This document shows, one piece after another, positions 34,590 through 48,899 of a DNA stretch of 64,000 nt (position 1 is the stretch's first letter; the number at the start of each line of letters is the position of its first letter). The translations under genes were made by a program, and so were the position numbers. A model generated the notes under the pieces. It was not told the DNA's origin. It saw only the letters and a program-made list of their open reading frames with translations, and made no database searches. The stretch is taken from positions 220,892,527-220,956,526 of the forward strand of contig NC_071355.1 of assembly GCF_943734655.1 (NCBI RefSeq), read 5' to 3'. Origin of the DNA: Sabethes cyaneus (lineage: Eukaryota; Arthropoda; Insecta; Diptera; Culicidae).

Positions 34590-35140
34590 AATGGTGCAGC
34601 TCCTTTTCATCCTAATTGTAATCAGCGCCCAGGGAAAGACGTCAGTTTCTCGGCACAGCTCACTGATGGTTGCTTTTCCTCGACTTTATCACCCCTTTCA
34701 AGGATTCTTCAAGGTCACTCTAAACAGCACATTACGCTTTTCTCGATCTGCCGACGTTATAACTCCCCGGGCGCGTCTTCTAACTCTGAGATATTTAGCG
34801 ACCTTGGCCGCTAAAGTGTCTAAATAGTTCCATAAATAAGCTATGCTCCGATTGTTTCTCGTCTCCGTCTGTTTTCTCAGCATGGTAATGTCGCATGCCC
34901 TTACCAACGTATCCATTAACTTGCCCAGACTCAGGATCCAGCTTCCACTGAACACTGCCCCGACGAAGAGATCCTTGTTAAAGACGGCCGTCTTCCATTC
35001 CTGTTTTTGAAGTTTAGATAATTTAATAATGGTGCGTTTTATATAAGTATCATCAACGTAATCGGCCCTCTCCTCAGAAGTACCGATGACCATAAATAGG
35101 GACTCTACAGTTGTAGCGTGAATACGACCGCTGCCCATGA
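34590..35140 (-). pseudogene. R1-like LINE endonuclease-RT linker fossil
   Basis: A 146-codon minus-strand frame (35138-34698). The segment EWKTAVFNKDLFVGAVFSGS, MDTLVRACDITMLRKQTETR and YLWNYLDTLAAKVAKYLRVR followed by RRRARG, ADREKRN and LFRVTLKN matches the layout of the region between endonuclease and RT in R1-clade LINEs (W...D...F...AL, L..ACD..MPRK, WWN.EI..LR..CLRARRR). Typical tryptophans and the MPRK proline are lost. Neither catalytic domain is complete. Confidence 0.65.
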
Positions 35141-35193
35141 AATGACAGCAAGATCGTCAGCAAGGGGGAGCAATGCAAATCAGTGACTAGGGT

Positions 35194-35714
35194 GGACTGG
35201 GACTGGGACTGGGACTGGGACTGGGACTGGGACTGGGACTGGGACTGGGACTGGGACTGGGACTGGGACTGGGACTGGGACTGGGACTGGGACTGGGACT
35301 GGGACTGGGACTGGGACTGGGACTGGGACTGGGACTGGGACTGGGACTGGGACTGGGACTGGGACTGGGACTGGGACTGGGACTGGGACTGGGACTGGGA
35401 CTGGGACTGGGACTGGGACTGGGACTGGGACTGGGACTGGGACTGGGACTGGGACTGGGACTGGGACTGGGACTGGGACTGGGACTGGGACTGGGACTGG
35501 GACTGGGACTGGGACTGGGACTGGGACTGGGACTGGGACTGGGACTGGGACTGGGACTGGGACTGGGACTGGGACTGGGACTGGGACTGGGACTGGGACT
35601 GGGACTGGGACTGGGACTGGGACTGGGACTGGGACTGGGACTGGGACTGGGACTGGGACTGGGACTGGGACTGGGACTGGGACTGGGACTGGGACTGGGA
35701 CTGGGACTGGGACT
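35194..35714. repeat. (GGGACT)n hexanucleotide array
   Basis: About 87 units, with no interruption that I can see, from the GGTGGACT junction to 35714. It joins without a gap to the (TGGACT)n array. The unit length keeps all six frames open, producing long Trp-Asp or Pro-Val repeats that are not evidence of a gene. Confidence 0.97.
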
Positions 35715-36142
35715 TGGACTTGGACTTGGACTTGGACTTGGACTTGGACTTGGACTTGGACTTGGACTTGGACTTGGACTTGGACTTGGACTTGGACTTG
35801 GACTTGGACTTGGACTTGGACTTGGACTTGGACTTGGACTTTGACTTTGACTTGGACTTGGACTTGGACTTGGACTTGGACTTGGACTTGGACTTGGACT
35901 TGGACTTGGACTTGGACTTGGACTTGGACTTGGACTTGGACTTGGACTTGGACTTGGACTTGGACTTGGACTTGGACTTGGACTTGGACTTGGACTTGGA
36001 CTTGGACTTGGACTTGGACTTGGACTTGGACTTGGACTTGGACTTGGACTTGGACTTGGACTTGGACTTGGACTTGGACTTGGACTTGGACTTGGACTTG
36101 GACTTGGACTTGGACTTGGACTTGGACTTGGACTTGGACTTG
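35715..36142. repeat. (TGGACT)n hexanucleotide array
   Basis: About 71 units differing from the preceding array by one base (G to T). Two adjacent variant units of the form TTTGAC occur at 35840-35851. The array decays to GAAGTGGGAGTTGAATTGGG on the right. The clean one-step switch suggests separate expansion from a single mutated unit. Confidence 0.97.
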
Positions 36143-36307
36143 AAGTGGGAGTTGAATTGGGACAGCAATCGGGACAGAAATTGCGAGAACGATAACTTTT
36201 ATCGTAAAGCTACCCGAATAAAAACTGCCAGCGAAGAAACATTGTATTTCACTATTACAAAATTTCGAAAACCCACATCGATACAGTGAAATGCTTTGCA
36301 AAAGTTA

Positions 36308-36486
36308 CACTGAAGTTACCATAAATATTACTGTTTTCACATTAAATTTTAATGTACACCTTAGATTTTGCAACAAATAAGGGGGTGTCGTTAAATTAAA
36401 TTTTACGACTTTTTGCCATACAAATGAAAACTAAAAACAGTGACTTTGTGATCTATTCACTGTAAATTTTACCTTGTTTCTCAGTG
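36308..36486. mobile_element. TA-flanked MITE
   Basis: A 179-bp AT-rich segment with ends CACTGAAG and, inverted, CACTGAGA, flanked by TA at both sides (36306-36307, 36487-36488). Subterminal stretches TTACTG/TTTACAGTGAA pair imperfectly. A Tc1/mariner-type MITE is the simplest reading. Confidence 0.45.
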
Positions 36487-36654
36487 TAGTTACAATGAAA
36501 TTTAGGGTAAATTCTGCAGATAAAATCGCACGTTTTCGGATATTTTGGATAAAATAAACCGTCTGTTGAACAACGGAATCCCACATTTTTGTAAAGATAT
36601 GGTGACAATAAATTCTATAGGCTTCGGACTATTACGGGCTGCATTCATCACTCC

Positions 36655-37589
36655 CCGAGCAGGAGCAAAGAGTAAAATAATATCAAAATGATAAGTGGAT
36701 TTTGCAGTCTCCTTTTGTCCAGCGCCTCTATGGTTCAAAGGTACAAGTACCAGCGAACCACATGCCCTGGCGAGTGTTGTGGGTTCAAATCCGGTTATAA
36801 ACTCAGATTATAGCTTGGTTCGACTCATGCACCTTCCAGCTTTGGACAAAAGGTAGGAGTCAAAATGACTACTTGTCAAGCGTAGTTACCAATACCCCCT
36901 CCCCCTTCCTTTCCGCTCTTCCCCTCCTTCACCAAAAATTTTCATTTCTTTCCCCTACCGTCCCTTCATCAATTGTAGAACCATCGTTTCAAAAAAAAAT
37001 ATTAATATATATGTATGACCGCATTTCAAGGTCAAGACTAAAAACTTGAGATTAGTCTATCAAAATGTGTTATGGAAATCGAATAACACATATCAAAATT
37101 TGGTCTTGTTTTGACTGACATAGTTAAAATAGGTAAAATAACAGAAAATAATATTAAAATTTTGTTCCTTCTAGGTCAAAAGAATAACTACTTGTGTTAT
37201 TTGAATAACAAAGCAATAACATGACCGTATTCAGAGTTTAAAATAACATATTTTAATATTAGAAGGGAATTGAATAACAAATGTAGCAGCATGTGAGATA
37301 TTAAAAAATCATTTTCTAAAATATTTATAATCCAAATATTTTTTTAATCATTAAAAAAATTATGAAACATTTCGAATGTCATTTTAAGGTCAAAATAATC
37401 ATTTTAAGGTCAATAATAATGATAACAAGATCAGTTATTAAACTCATCTTACAACCACTGTTTTAAATATCTATTCAATAACAAAATGTGATATCAATGT
37501 ATCTCCATATCTATCCAATATCAAAATATAGCATTATAACATAGTTTGATATTGTTTTTATATTATTTTGCTCTTCGCTCCTGCTCCGG
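36655..37589. mobile_element. TIR element carrying a SINE-B
   Basis: The left end CCGAGCAGGAGCAAAGAGTA and the right end, inverted, CCGGAGCAGGAGCGAAGAGC continue inward as AAAATAATAT on both sides. The interior right half is very AT-rich, with repeated ATAACA words and both orientations of AGGTCAA. A SINE-B sits at 36713-36950 in the left arm. No target duplication could be read at the outer ends. There is no coding. Confidence 0.55.
36713..36950 (+). mobile_element. SINE-B copy inside TIR element
   Basis: It matches the copy at 33694 through head and body: GTCCAGCGCCTCTATGGTTC, GTGGGTTCAAATCCGGT (B box), GATTATAGCTTGGTTCGAC, CATGCACCTTCCAGC, GGACAAAAGGTAGGAGTC, ACTTGTCAAGCGTAG, then C/T-rich sequence. 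A few indels occur in the A-box region. Confidence 0.8.
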
Positions 37590-37599
37590 CATGTTAGGA

Positions 37600-40500
37600 A
37601 AGTTAGAGGTTAGTAGACATAAGAAAAAAAAGAACCTATTAGAGATGATTTCTGCTGAAGATTACTTACGACCTGCATCCATCTCACTCTGAATCGTCTA
37701 TTAAAACGTTTACAGTACCTTGCTCAATTTGGTAAAGAGATTTCCTCAGGATGGTTAACTCCGTTAAATTGATTTCCACCAAATAGTACTTTCCGCGAAA
37801 TGGTATTCTGCGAAACAGATCTCCGTGATATGATCTGATAACGGCATAAAGTGATATAAACGGTAAAATTCGTAGTTATCTTAATGTATTTATATGTTAG
37901 TGTTCGATGTGTATTTCTATACGGATAAGATTAGTAATAATAATTCACATAATTAAAGCAATTAGCTAACCCTCATAAAGTCAATCAGACACAAACAACA
38001 TCCATATTTATTACACGTAGAATACGGTGATAAGATTTAAAGGGCTAGTAGTTTCAAATTGTCTAACAAAATTCAGGCTTTCGGCAAGTTTATACCAAGC
38101 AGATTGGTATTAAAATTTCATATGTCTTAACGTCTCTTGAGTTAAGAAACAAAATCCATCGGAACGTAAAATTGATGAACATACCGCAAACAAAGTTCAA
38201 ACATAATTTTATCTTCGAAACTACTCAGAAAGTAAATTGCTTTGCACCCAGTTTTGGTTATACATATTTACACATTCCCAAAGTAATTGCTTTGATGCAA
38301 CTAGTTCCGTCGGCAGCGGCACAAATTTCATGGCAAACAACACCGCAGACAACGTTCGGTTAGGTTGACTTAGAACTGGTGTCTTGTCACTACAGTGCAG
38401 TTGATTTTAGATTAATTTTATCAGGTTTTACCGAAAGATTGATCTGAGTTCTTGTTCAATACAAAAACAATTAAAAATATATTATAGGGGGTCCAATGCA
38501 ATTTTAATTAACTAGGTATTTAGTTGTGCAATTGCAACTAAACAATCGCAGGGGTTTAAAGTTTTTTGCACCCCCCAAGCCACACTAATATCCTAACAGT
38601 GATTCAATCATCATCGGTGGATCGGAACTCGCATTCGACAACCCTGAACATCCTGTTTGCCTTCGGTGAGGCTGTGTCGGAACATGTGTTCCACCGATGG
38701 AAATATTTTCATAAAATTTTCATGTTCTTTTAATTAAAACGACGATGCAACACGTGTAGTGAAGAGCAAACATTTTCATTACACGGTTAGCATAGCTGGT
38801 TTCATCAGCAAACTAATACCTACACATTCCGGTCGGAATGCTGAAATTGAACGTTTGCAGTGCGGTAAGGCATTGGGCAAACCTAGCGCGGATATGTTGA
38901 TGATGACCGCTCCGTCCTGCAAGAACAAGTTTTTAGCTCTCAGCGGTAAATGCAAACACGTAACTAATCAACTAACCATAACCACCCCTGCGCCGGTGCA
39001 CCGGCCGACGGTTATGTCTGCACAGAAATGAACGGATGTCAGATTATCCGTGTCAGTCGTGTTATGCACCAAGCAAAGCAATAGTGCATTATTTATTGAC
39101 GGGAGTCAGACGATGATGTAAAACTAAAGTCTATATCCAATCTGTAGTTTTCCGAATACTACTGTAGTCGTACCAATCTGAAGGTAACATAGAATAGCAC
39201 ATGATATATTAGGTACCTAATCTGAACTTTTTGTCGTTATGAAAATTGAAGAACTTATCCAATCATTGGTCCACGTGATTCAACTCTCATGTTTGGTTGA
39301 AAAAGTGACTTAAACTCGTATTCTATTCAAGTATGGATAGCCATAAAGACGAGTTCTGTTATCAGATATCACCGTTCAGATTGAGCATGTACTATTGCTG
39401 TACAATTTGGCAGTACAGATATGCAATGAATAAAACCAACCGACAGAAACATGGCAACAGCACTGCGCAAAACTAAACGAAAGCGGAGGGAAAAATCGAA
39501 AATTTTCAGATTCGATAGAAAGCCATAAATTGAAATCCTTTTAATTTATCACTGGCTCAGGCGGAAGCGGTGGAAAAGTACAAAAGGAGTAACAGGAACT
39601 GAAGACTTTTGTAGTTTCAAAAAAAAAAAAGGAAGAGATCTGTGACATCGCCCTTGCCATCAGGTTCCTCCAAAACTTTTAAAGCATGCTTAGGCTTGAT
39701 TACTCTACTGTTATATTTTACTTGCTTGCAATATGTGGCGGTATGTCCCCAGCATTCCCGGTGTTCTCTATGGAAAGGTTCGGAAAAGATTCGATCGTTT
39801 CGATCTCCCTCCAGTCAGGCACAGGCGGGAAAAGCTAGAGGAATAGGACGAGAAAGATTTCATTCTCTCGCAGCCGACCGAACTGCTCAGGTAATATATT
39901 TTATCTTGACAGTTTTATTTTTAATTTGTCTGTTCGAATCCAGCGAAATTCAGTCCACAAAAGAAAAAAATAGCAACCGCGACACTGACAGGAATTAATT
40001 AAAAAAAAGTTGAAAATTAAAGTTTGAAACATACAAAATAATGACTAACCTTATATTTTTCGTACGGTTTCATCAAGTCTAAATGTAAAAATTCCATCAC
40101 AAAATAAATGAACACTTCAGGCTACCGTCATTCTAGCTGCCGTTTCAGGAAACTCATTAGCATTTTAGTACCTCCAGTGAAAACAATGAACAGGCACGGT
40201 CATCTAATGGGCAGCGAGGCCCACATTCGTCCTTGCATGTGGGCAACGAAAAGGATCGCCATCAGCAAAATCCGGATTCTGGCAGCACATTGAAGCCTGT
40301 CAGAATCAACAATTGAGATTAGCTCCATTGAACGCTACCGTCATGACCGTAAATCGTAAATTAGCTGCTCTCTAATTCAATATGGCACACCGAACGGACA
40401 GCGTTCTCTGTTCCTGGAATCTACGCACACCGGGTGGTTGGAAAGCCCAAACTCGTTTCATTCGCCGCTTAGTGACAAGCGAGATAAATAATAGAAAACT

Positions 40501-41180
40501 CGTCAACTATCGGCTTTCAGCTAATGTTTTTGAGGGCAAAAGAAAAGGTTTGAATTATGTTGTAACAAGTTATGTAGCAAGGATGCACTAGAAATTTCAA
40601 AGTGGACGAGAATCACCAAATTGACAATAACAGTTAAGCAGTTTTGAACAATTCATGATTGATTGCAATAAATATCGTAATATTAAGTATAACATCAAGC
40701 ATCAAATATTCAAATTGAGCCAAACTTTCCCAGCAATAACATCGACTTTACCACAACCCCTGCCTGCAGGCTGACAATCAAACTACATAAAGAACCGTTC
40801 AAATCATCCGTCTGATGTGAATCCGTTCGGAAACAATGAAACCTCCACGCTGTGCGCTAATCTCCACATCCGCGCGGTTTAATTCATTTAAAGATTCATT
40901 CGCTAATGGAAGCACCAGCTAATTCGTGAAAATCCTTTTACCGTTTCCACCGCCCTGCGACGCCATGCGACCGACACAGCCAACGGGCCAAATCCTTTTT
41001 ACGCATTATTTGCTCTACACGTTGTTGTCGACCGACTGGCAACGTTATCGATCGCGGAGGTACCTACTAGCTCCTGCGTGATTGCTTTGTACTGAACGAT
41101 AGGAAACCGACGTAAACGGCCTAATCCACGTAGCAGTCAGGAAATGTTTGTATTGAGGGAAACTTTACCCAGGCTTTACC
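37600..41180. other. unassigned interval of 3.6 kb
   Basis: Nothing I can name. A weak pair GGGGGTCCAATGCAA (about 38488) and TTGCACCCCCCAA (about 38566) could be ends of a small TIR element. A 118-codon frame at 39642-39998 has two hydrophobic stretches but no family match, no adjoining splice sites and an A-rich end. Confidence 0.4.
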
Positions 41181-41184
41181 CTAC

Positions 41185-41325
41185 ATGATGATCGCTGAAG
41201 TCTTCAAGCCGTAGGCGAAAAACGTATCTGTCGTATCTGAATAACATTAATAGTGGAATTCAAACGTGAAAAAAGTTTTCTAATAACCATCTTCGTATTT
41301 ACTCCAAAACTTCAGTCAATCAGGA
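41185..41325 (+). mobile_element. Penelope-like unit, copy 2
   Basis: It contains AAGCCGTAGGCGAAAAACGT, ATCTGTCGTATC, TAGTGGAATTCAAACG, GTATTTACTCCAAAACTTCA and GTCAAT in the family order, ending about 40 bp before the TCTG array. The region corresponding to CTATTCTACTAAGACG is diverged. It has no coding. Confidence 0.5.
41191..41232 (+). ncRNA. hammerhead-like motif, copy 2 (broken core)
   Basis: CTGAAGT (first core strand with its last A changed to T), stem II region ending GTAGGC, an intact GAAA, then ACGTATC and TGTC. Stem I has lost complementarity here (ATCG opposite TGTC). The copy supports the motif but is not expected to be active. Confidence 0.35.
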
Positions 41326-41362
41326 AATGCTTTTCAGTGGACTGTGACTAAAACTCGTTCTT

Positions 41363-43770
<2,408 letters not shown>

Positions 43771-44260
43771 GAAAAACAGGACACGAAAAAGGCAAACTGG
43801 AGAGCAAAGGGAAGAAAGCCGAAAACAGAATAAACGTAACAGATAAGATGCAAAAACTGGGCATCAAAAAAGGAGAAAAGGAACAGACGTAGACAAAGAA
43901 AAAGAGTTAGAAAAAAAACGAGAATTGGAAACGAAAAAAGGAGAAAGGTAAGTGTAAAGACGAAAAGCGGGAAAGACAATAACAAAAAACGAGTGAAAAA
44001 CAAGATTGAAAATAAGACACAATGGGACACAAAACGAAGAAAACCGAAACAATGAAACAGGAAATACGAGACAGCAAAAGGATAAACGATAAAAAAGACG
44101 AAAAGCGAATGGAAAAGAAAAAAATCAATACAGAAAAAGAGAAAAAACGGCACAAAAAGTGGAAAAACTGAAACAAAAAGTGGAGAACTGGAAAAGAGAA
44201 AAAAAACGAAACAGGTTTTTCCTCTGTAAAAGAATAAGACGAAAATTCCCAATCCTAGTT
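43771..44260 (+). repeat. purine-rich tract after the TCTG array
   Basis: Nearly 500 bp of A/G-rich words such as GAAAAACTGG, GAAAAGCG and ACGAAAAAAGG, with few pyrimidines. It is similar in composition and words to 27255-27490, which likewise adjoins a microsatellite and a Penelope-like unit. Its minus-strand reading gives hydrophobic Phe/Ser/Leu frames due to composition alone. Confidence 0.75.
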
Positions 44261-44264
44261 TCAA

Positions 44265-44360
44265 ATAAAAACTTTATATTTAATTTCCAGTTCATGTCCA
44301 ATTTTATGTCTAATTTAATACCAATTTTAAATTCAATTTTATATCAAATTAAACTCGAAC
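44265..44360. repeat. short TCCAATTTT-type degenerate satellite
   Basis: Loose repeats of CCAATTTTA(T/A) and TCAAATTTA words with a roughly 13-17-base period. They resemble the larger tract at 24083-25560. It is short and strongly diverged. Confidence 0.5.
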
Positions 44361-47300
44361 CATTAGAGGTGTGGAGAAAAAATTACATCTACCCAAAATT
44401 GTCGCGCATAGATCCAGTAAATGTACCTTGATAAAACCACATTGTTGTATCATGAACAAAGAGACGTACGTAAAGGCAGTCTGCCAACAGCCCCTTGGTA
44501 AAACATCAAATTTAATCGAATACAACACTGCAAAGAGTTTCATTTAGTGTAGATTTCACAACCTTCACAAGCAAAAACAGCATCGATTTTTAATTCGATC
44601 AACAGCCTCCCTTTTTCCAGCACATTCACACCGACAGAGTCCTCAGAATCGGCTCTAATTCAATTGTTTTTTGGCAAAGCTATTTGCAACTACGGAAACA
44701 ATTTAATAACTTTGTTTTGAAATACCACTCAATCCACTAGGTACGTACACTAAGCTAGGGCGGGCCAAATCAACGAATGAATGAACCAATATTCGTTTTA
44801 TGTAAAATGCTAACCTAAATATCAGTTTTAATAAATAGTTCGCCGGCTGATTATAAATGTCATTCATGTATTTCGATTTAATCCAGTGAATGCATAGTTA
44901 CATTCATGAGCGAAACTTTCCAATCGCTCAGTGTTTCACTAATATCAAAGGCCAATAGGACAGAAATGATTTCTATGGCCCTTTTATGGTCGCATGCATG
45001 CATGCGAAACCTATCAGGTAGACAACATAGGCCTACCGGAGAGTGCTGTGTGCAACGCAATTTCGAAAATTTAATTTGTTTAAAAGTGATTGCTTTGGCA
45101 TCCAGTTTTTACCGAGAATAAAGACCAAGAGAGATAATTTGAGGGCCGCTTTGCCTTCCAGGTAGGTGATCTGTCAAAATTCAATTACCCTCTGATTTCC
45201 CGTTAGTATCATCAAACCAATTTGCCGGTCAGGTCAGGGTGGAGGACGGCCTAGAAAGTATATATCCAATATGTAGGTACACAGAGAAATTAATTTATTA
45301 CGGGAACTGGTTGGGAAAGTGCATTGGTATTTTTAGCCAGCGCTAAATTCTGCCAAGCGGTAGCAGCACCGTTTGCCTGACCGGAGATTTTAATTGGAAA
45401 ATTTGCTTTACGGATAAACGGGAAAAGCGATTAGCGCAGAGGTATTTATGTCCAGCAGCAGAAGCGAAACCGTGCGTGTGGCAGAGAGTGATGGCTGCGT
45501 GTGCTCTCTATCAGATGTCAGCTTCAAAATTTTATTTTTGACCAACCAAAGCTAATTTCGTTCGGTCTGTCCTTCCCGACATCACTCGCTTTGATGTAGT
45601 AGCAGAAATTAATTTGCTGTGGCAATAATGGCTTCGCGGAATTTTCGGTCATCTAACGTAAATGATTGCGCTGTGCCTGAGCACCGGACATAATCGAAAC
45701 CGACAGGAGATCCAGTTTAAAGCGCCTGTGGCACTGTGGGAGGAGTGAATGGGAAAGTAGAACGTAAATTGGTCTGATTAGAGCGGATTTTCTAAAAACT
45801 GTTCTTCGTTGATCTGATGTTGGATTTGGCAAATCATAATAAAAGTTTCTATTTGGTTGCATCCTACTTAATGATGCGAATTTCCAGATTCACCAATGAA
45901 ATGACAAAAGTAGTTTTAACATTTCCTTAAATATTTTTATATTTCACAAACAATGGGCTAGCTTATCTGCGCTCCGCACAAGATAACTTCCCGTCCAAAA
46001 CTGTGAATAATTCGTTCAACCGGTTCAACGTTCAACAGCTAAACAAACATTTGCACATCTTCTACGGGCAACTGTGATATATGATATAACCGTGACTGGA
46101 AAACTGGAAAACCTGATCCACCGGACTGAAACCGCCATGTTTGGTGATAACAAAATTGTGAACGTGAGAAAAATATATTTCGGCCAAACGGCTGCCAGCA
46201 GCCGTATGTTTATCGCCCGTTCCTGTATGCACGGGGTTACCTTACTATGGGCGAGCAGGCGGCGATGGTATCACCCCAAGATGTACCATAAGCTATCGTT
46301 AGGAAAGCGAGTCAGTTGTTCATGACTTTCCGCAATGTATGCGGTATGAAATCGAAAAGTTTATGATGCTATGGGATAAGTAAAACTGAAATGGGTCGAA
46401 TAGTCCCCAACCTTTGGTTTGCAATAAGGCAATCCACGTTAGTAGTTAGTCAGTTATCTTGAAATGAAAATTCAACATCAAACCATAATGATAATAATAA
46501 TTTTATTCCAATTTGATAACGAAGAAGCATCTCAAGTATTGTTTCATAAACCAAACGGAAATCTCCATATAGCTTTGGTTGAGCGTGAATACCGCCACTG
46601 GTTTATTGTTGCTTTGTCGAGAATTTCTCGGAATAAGGCAACTCTAACTACCACCGACCCTCGCTTCTACCCACAAGTGCAATTGCAATCATCGCCAAAG
46701 AAGTGCAGCGACTGTTAGTAAAGCGCATTTTGATTGTGAACGGAACGAACCACCATCAATCAACGGGAAGTTTCATTAGGCTGTCGAATGTGGTTTTGTC
46801 CCGGGAAAGGCAGCTCCCGGCCGTACCACTCGCATATTCGCATACTTGAAACTGCGGCGGCCGACAATCCGATAACAGAAGCGCTCAAAAATTGCAATAA
46901 GTTCGAATGTGATTTCAATATAACAAAGCTAATCGACTGTGCCAGCGGACGAGAGTTTTGCTCCGGTTCCGTAAATCGACGTGCCTCGCAGAAGACCGCA
47001 ACCCGAGTGAAAGGAGGGCAAACCAAAGCGGCGGCAATAATTCTGTTGCGCTTTTCTATCGACGGCAATAACGGCAAACTGGGAAGTAATTGCAGATGGT
47101 ACCCTGCCTCGAACAGGATGCATCCGTATACCGGCTGGTATGGTTGCTACGGACTGGAGCTGGTTTCGTGCAAAATTACGAGCTGAACTTCGTTCTGCCA
47201 TTTCTTGCGAACAGATTTGCACTGCTGCTGCTACTGTCCAGAGGTTCAATGGGGATATCCTTCATATGGAGCGAAAATTTGACCAGTCTTTCCGAGCCTC

Positions 47301-48761
47301 ATTAGCAAGAGAGGGTTGGCGGGTAAGTTTTACTTTTCGGCCCAGTGACAATTATTTACTATGCTGAAGACAGATAGAAGAAAAAACTTCTTAGTTTTCA
47401 AATTGCATACCTATTAAACGAAATTTTAAATGGTTTGACCATTCTTGTAATTTTGGATTTTATGAATAATGTTGAATGATGCATAAAGAGAAAATGAAGT
47501 AAACTAAAGCTGGGTTTTGACGTAGCATGACGTCCCATGCTTTGTCCGAAGGCACTTATTATTTCACTTTCATGCTACTCAGATTTCTCTTCACAGGATG
47601 TTACTATTGATCGAAACATAAATTCATTGTTCATTGATGAATCCGTACAAAACTTTGAGAAATTGAATGTGGGGTCAGGATGAGAAATTATACCAAATTT
47701 GCTTGCAATCGAAAGTGATCGATTACAACGGGTAAGATCACTTGAGAGAAAATGACTCCTATGTAAATTTAAAAATTGAATTTTTCAAAAAACCCAAGAT
47801 AGAGTATTTTAATACTTTTTTCAAATTAATTGTTTTGATCAATACTAACAGCCTGTGAAGAGAAATCTACCTTCGGACATAGCGTGCATCCTTAGGAAAG
47901 GTAAGGGTGTAATACCCAAATCTAAAATGTAAAAAAGTGGTTAGGTTTTGAATACTAATTGTAGTTGATTGTTATATTTATTACAGATTAATTAGACTAT
48001 GGCATCAATCGATCAGCAATATTTTTACAATATGATTCGTAAGGAATAAAAACATTTTATTTAATTGATTAGAAATGAATTGATAAGAGATAACCCTAAA
48101 ACGATTCCGGGATATGCAAACTTTACGCAAACTGGTTAGGGATACTGTGAATTGGTGTAGAAAATTTATTTTTGTTTGATGTATGAACCTTATCACGATG
48201 TCTAGTATTTTGATCTATTGTAATATCGTCCAGGTGTTTTTCCGTATGCCACACTTCATTCTTCACAGCTGGATATCCGTACATTTGTGCCGGTGTTTTC
48301 ATTCTTTTTATTGCTTTTTAACACCGATTTCGCTCTTATCACCAGAGAATTCGAAAACTAGCAATAATTTTTCGTTCGTCGGTAAAGCAGAGTTCAGCAC
48401 TAAAGGAAGGGTGGAAGGGTACATGTCTTTCTTTTTCCTTGAAACTTACTATTTCGCATAATCTATCTCGTTCCTGGAACCATAAACTGAAACAAGTGCA
48501 AATTGGCCTTTGAATAAGAGGCTTTATTAGGCATCGTCATAAGTAATTTTTTAACTTTTGGCAACACCAAATTTAGTATGAGGAAAGAATGTAGAGAACC
48601 CTGAGAATAAATCCATGCTACAGGCACGTTTCATCGAATGGCTTGATTCGACTAAGCTAAGCTTAGACCGACGGCTACTCATTTGTCAAAGCAGACTCGG
48701 CTACAGAACCTCCATAAGATAAAGGTATGCTATATTGCGACAAATGAACGGGACGTCACAT
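44361..48761. other. unassigned interval of 4.4 kb
   Basis: No recognised elements. A GCATGCATGCATGCG run lies near 44993. The section 46750-47320 has balanced composition with a 132-codon frame (46788-47186, plus) rich in cysteine and asparagine and overlapping minus-strand frames. No family match or exon structure supports a gene. Confidence 0.4.
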
Positions 48762-48869
48762 CCCAAGCAACAATGTGAGTTTTATTGTACTCTTATGGCG
48801 GTTTTCATGACCAATTTTGGCCTTAAATGCCATCATAAGAGTGCAATAGAATCCAAATTGTTACTTGGG
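48762..48869. mobile_element. 108-bp palindromic MITE, copy 2
   Basis: The ends are CCCAAGCAACAAT and ATTGTTACTTGGG, and the sequence aligns along its full length with 16586-16693. It is flanked by AT on both sides. It lies about 30 bp upstream of the LINE at 48900, in the same relation (touching LINE sequence) as the other copy. Confidence 0.78.
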
Positions 48870-48899
48870 ATTACCGGTGCATAGAAGTCACGGAGGAGA

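Noticed and set aside
35180..36301. Trp-Asp, Pro-Val and Ser-Gln repeat proteins
   Set aside because: The hexanucleotide unit keeps every frame open on both strands. No splice sites, start context or non-repeat domain supports a gene.
38486..38578. Small MITE with GGGGGT/ACCCCCC ends
   Set aside because: The inverted match is short and dominated by G/C runs; no flanking duplication.
39642..39998. 118-codon frame with two hydrophobic stretches, possible small membrane protein
   Set aside because: No family match, starts after an A-run, ends in Lys/Asn-rich low complexity, and no conservation evidence is available.
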